DNA of 64,000 nt from Bradyrhizobium sp. Ash2021 (GTDB taxonomy: Bacteria; Pseudomonadota; Alphaproteobacteria; Rhizobiales; Xanthobacteraceae), in the NCBI RefSeq assembly GCF_031202265.1, contig NZ_CP100604.1, positions 7,050,501-7,114,500 on the forward strand. Reading direction: 5' to 3'. The notes under the pieces are model-generated. The model saw nothing but the letters and a program-made list of their open reading frames with translations, was not told the DNA's origin and did no database searches. Positions within the stretch are counted from its first letter, which is position 1. Each line of letters opens with the position of its first letter. The position numbers and the translations under genes were made by a program. Positions 62,235 to 64,000 of the stretch are shown here, piece after piece.

Positions 62235-63218
62235 CTACCGGTCGTCCCGCGGGAAGCCGAGCAGGTCCCGCACTGCGGTCGGCCACCTGGCGACGTCTCT
62301 GCCGTGGGTATGGAACATGGCGACGGCGAGACGGTCCATTCCGAAGGCCACGCAAGCGGTATGGGCCGGCTCACCGGCCGCGTCCGCAATGCCCCAGGCG
62401 GTGCCGAAGTGATCGCGGTGGTAGTTGAAGCTCATGCATGCGGTCGGTTGCTCCTCGGAGCGCAGAGGGACCAGCAACTCGAATTTCAGCGACTGCTGCT
62501 TTTGGCTCACCGCCATCATCTGGCCGACCCGGCCGAAGAACGGATCGCTGGCGTAGTCGACCCTGAAGGTCAGCCCGAGATCGCGCGCGATCTCCTGAGC
62601 GAGCACCATCCAGCGCTCCCGGAACGCCGAGACGTGGTCCGGGCTGCCGATGCAGACGTATTCGCGCATCCTGAAGGACTGCAGCCGGTCGAGATGGCGC
62701 GAGGGCTCGCGACGGAAGCAATCGGCGGCCACGTCGAAGCACCAGCCGCTAGCCGGCACGGAACCGCGGCTCGCCGCGATCGGATAGACCGGATAGCAGG
62801 CGGCCGGCGACAGCACGAGGTCGGCCGGTGAAAGTGACAGGGTCCAGTCGCCGCCGGCATCGAAGCAGCTGACCGCCGCATCGATCTCGCTTTCCGTGCC
62901 GTGCAGGCCGCAGACGCAGCCGAGCAGGTTCGGAAAGCTCTTCAGATAGCCCGACCTCTCAAGCTGCGTGCGGTTCATGACGGGGGGGAAGCGCAGCACC
63001 TCGGTGTCCACTTCGCGATGCCGCGTGATCAGCGCTGCAAGCCGCTCCACGACGTCTTCATAGAGCGCGGTGCGGCCATAGACCCCCGGAGAGCCCATCT
63101 TTTGGAACAGCACATCGGCAAGATAGTCCAGCGGATCGGCCCGAGGCTGAGCGGGTTCCGAAGGTGCAAACATGGCCACGTTCATATCAAGCCCCATTTC
63201 CTTCGAGGAGAACATCAA
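62235..63218 (-). CDS. amino acid:[carrier protein] ligase (class II aaRS-like)
   Basis: 327 residues. It resembles the catalytic core of atypical archaeal-type seryl-tRNA synthetase without a tRNA-binding domain, the family first described in Bradyrhizobium that charges amino acids (reported: glycine or alanine) onto phosphopantetheine of small carrier proteins. Motifs: SFRMREYVCIGSPDH (motif 2 Arg), ACVAFGMDRLAVAMF (motif 3 Arg) and probable zinc ligands Cys141, Glu186 and Cys261. It starts in an overlap with the dehydrogenase gene at 63215. No stand-alone carrier protein is in the window; the only carrier domain is in the 37618 fusion, so the partner may lie beyond the right edge. Confidence 0.85.
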   Translation of the reverse strand: MMFSSKEMGLDMNVAMFAPSEPAQPRADPLDYLADVLFQKMGSPGVYGRTALYEDVVERLAALITRHREVDTEVLRFPPVMNRTQLERSGYLKSFPNLLGCVCGLHGTESEIDAAVSCFDAGGDWTLSLSPADLVLSPAACYPVYPIAASRGSVPASGWCFDVAADCFRREPSRHLDRLQSFRMREYVCIGSPDHVSAFRERWMVLAQEIARDLGLTFRVDYASDPFFGRVGQMMAVSQKQQSLKFELLVPLRSEEQPTACMSFNYHRDHFGTAWGIADAAGEPAHTACVAFGMDRLAVAMFHTHGRDVARWPTAVRDLLGFPRDDR

Positions 63219-64000
63219 TCGCGCAGGGACGCCGGGACGGCGCTCATCAGCGTGGCGGCACCCATGCTGGCAAGGATGCGGTCGTTGTTGATCATGATCG
63301 GAGCCGAAAGCACGTCGCGGAGGTGGCGGCCGACGCTGACGTCGGTGTCGTTGCGGTAGCCGGACAGGCCGCAGGCGCGCATCGCGTGCATGACGGCCGC
63401 GACCGCGAGTTCGGAGGCCTCCACCTTGAGAAGGTTGATCGAGGACTGGAAGTCGACGGACGAGAGCGCGCGCTCGTCCCGTTCACGGGCAGCAAAGGAC
63501 TCGGTGTTCACGGCGATGATGGCGCGCAGTTTCGCCAGCGTCATCCTGGCGGCGGTGAAATGCGCCGCGCCGGGAGGCATATTGCCGCCGGACCCGCGGG
63601 CGGCCTTGCGGATGAAGAGCTGCGCCCGGTCCACCGCCGCGGCCGCGATTCCCGCCCAGACCGACGACCAGCACAGATGCGCGACGGGCGTCATCGTCTG
63701 CGCATGGATCCTTTCGTATGCCACGGGGAATATCTGTTCCGCGGAGCCCTTGAAATTCAGCTTGAAGCCGGCGCTGCAGGTCCCACGCATGCCGAGCGTC
63801 TCCCATGCGAGAGTTTGCTCCAACGTGTAGTCGTCCCGGGTGATGGCCAACATCACCTGATCGGATCCGGCGGCGTCGTCGGCGCGGCGGGCGATGGTGA
63901 CGATGCCGTCCGCCTCGGCGCCGTAGGAAATCACCGTCGCGTCGCGCTCCAGCGAGATCTCGGCGCCCTCGCGCTCCACCGCGGCCGAGCTGAAGCGTAT
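63215..64000 (-). CDS. acyl-CoA-dehydrogenase-like protein, C-terminal part (runs off right edge)
   Basis: The frame is open to the edge (IRFSSAAVEREGAEISLERD at the start of what is visible) and stops at 63215. Visible features are the middle beta domain GAEADGIVTIARRADDAAGS with LAWETLGMRGTCSAGF, and the C-terminal helical domain (DFQSSINLLKVEASELAVAA, MRACGLSGYRND, SVGRHLRDVLSAPIMINND). ACAD-like enzymes oxidise acyl thioesters; on a carrier-bound aminoacyl group this would yield an unsaturated or imine product, as in prolyl-carrier oxidation for pyrroles (family precedent). First visible gene of the operon, overlapping the ligase. Confidence 0.8.
   Translation of the reverse strand: MRFSSAAVEREGAEISLERDATVISYGAEADGIVTIARRADDAAGSDQVMLAITRDDYTLEQTLAWETLGMRGTCSAGFKLNFKGSAEQIFPVAYERIHAQTMTPVAHLCWSSVWAGIAAAAVDRAQLFIRKAARGSGGNMPPGAAHFTAARMTLAKLRAIIAVNTESFAARERDERALSSVDFQSSINLLKVEASELAVAAVMHAMRACGLSGYRNDTDVSVGRHLRDVLSAPIMINNDRILASMGAATLMSAVPASLRD

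Noticed and set aside
1..64000. CRISPR array
   Set aside because: No regularly spaced short direct repeats with unique spacers; the 159-bp and 330-bp arrays are coding.

Overview
The window looks like the chromosome of a rhizobial alphaproteobacterium, most probably Bradyrhizobium or a close relative. The GC-rich codon use, an amino acid:[carrier protein] ligase of the type known from Bradyrhizobium, ExoF/ExoY-type exopolysaccharide proteins and many IS66, IS21, IS3, IS4 and ISAs1 pieces point that way. This is inference from protein resemblance; no rRNA, tRNA or CRISPR array was recognised.

Layout. 1-2817: 5' part of a large repeat-rich secreted protein running off the left edge. 3.3-5.8 kb: debris (a broken IS5-type transposase holding an IS3-type fragment, an ABC substrate-binding-protein pseudogene, an HlyD C-terminal pseudogene). 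5.9-19.7 kb: surface polysaccharide genes: two methyltransferases, a deacetylase, two GT4 glycosyltransferases, a secreted protein sharing its main domain with the left-edge gene, a flippase, and a complete GDP-D-glycero-D-manno-heptose operon (hddA, gmhA, hddC-gmhB fusion), interrupted by IS21 debris. 19.9-25.4 kb: nested insertion sequences; an intact IS66 element with an 8-bp target duplication sits in an IS4-type transposase remnant beside a decayed IS66. 25.6-35.9 kb: a second polysaccharide block: methyltransferase, Wzy-like polymerase, two GT4 enzymes, Wzz/BY-kinase, polyprenyl glycosylphosphotransferase, and a divergent Wza/ExoF export protein. 36-43 kb: small unknown genes, an IS3-type relic, a three-domain acetoacetyl-CoA-synthetase-like/carrier/acyltransferase fusion, and galE. 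43.4-47.8 kb: a minus-strand group of a 53-residue-repeat coiled-coil protein, a TAXI-type binding protein and a small exported protein. 47.8-54.1 kb: a phage-like recombination island (XRE repressor with two palindromic operators, YqaJ exonuclease, ERF annealing protein with an HNH-like tail, unknown genes) between two diverged ~200-bp direct repeats, plus a VanZ gene and a 17-codon UDP-glucose dehydrogenase stub. 54.2-64.0 kb: amino-acid-centred specialised metabolism: TPP enzyme, class IV aminotransferase, acyltransferase, cytochrome P450, then a tight operon of acyl-CoA-dehydrogenase-like protein, amino acid:[carrier protein] ligase, O-acetylhomoserine sulfhydrylase-like enzyme and homoserine O-acyltransferase-like enzyme.

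How it fits together. The polysaccharide blocks supply most parts of a Wzx/Wzy pathway: initiating transferase, glycosyltransferases, modifying enzymes, flippase, polymerase, co-polymerase/kinase, outer-membrane export, and GDP-heptose and UDP-galactose supply. A 57-bp inverted repeat (55/57 identical) with HlyD remnants outside both copies brackets 19.5 kb of it, and a shared promoter-like leader occurs inverted at 8.2 and 26.7 kb, so the locus has been shaped by duplication or inversion.

The most novel content is the right-hand amino-acid cluster and the carrier-acyltransferase fusion at 37.6 kb, whose C-terminal ~300 residues resemble the free-standing acyltransferase at 57.3 kb. Together they suggest carrier-bound acyl or aminoacyl groups being built, oxidised and transferred, a system I cannot match to a described product.
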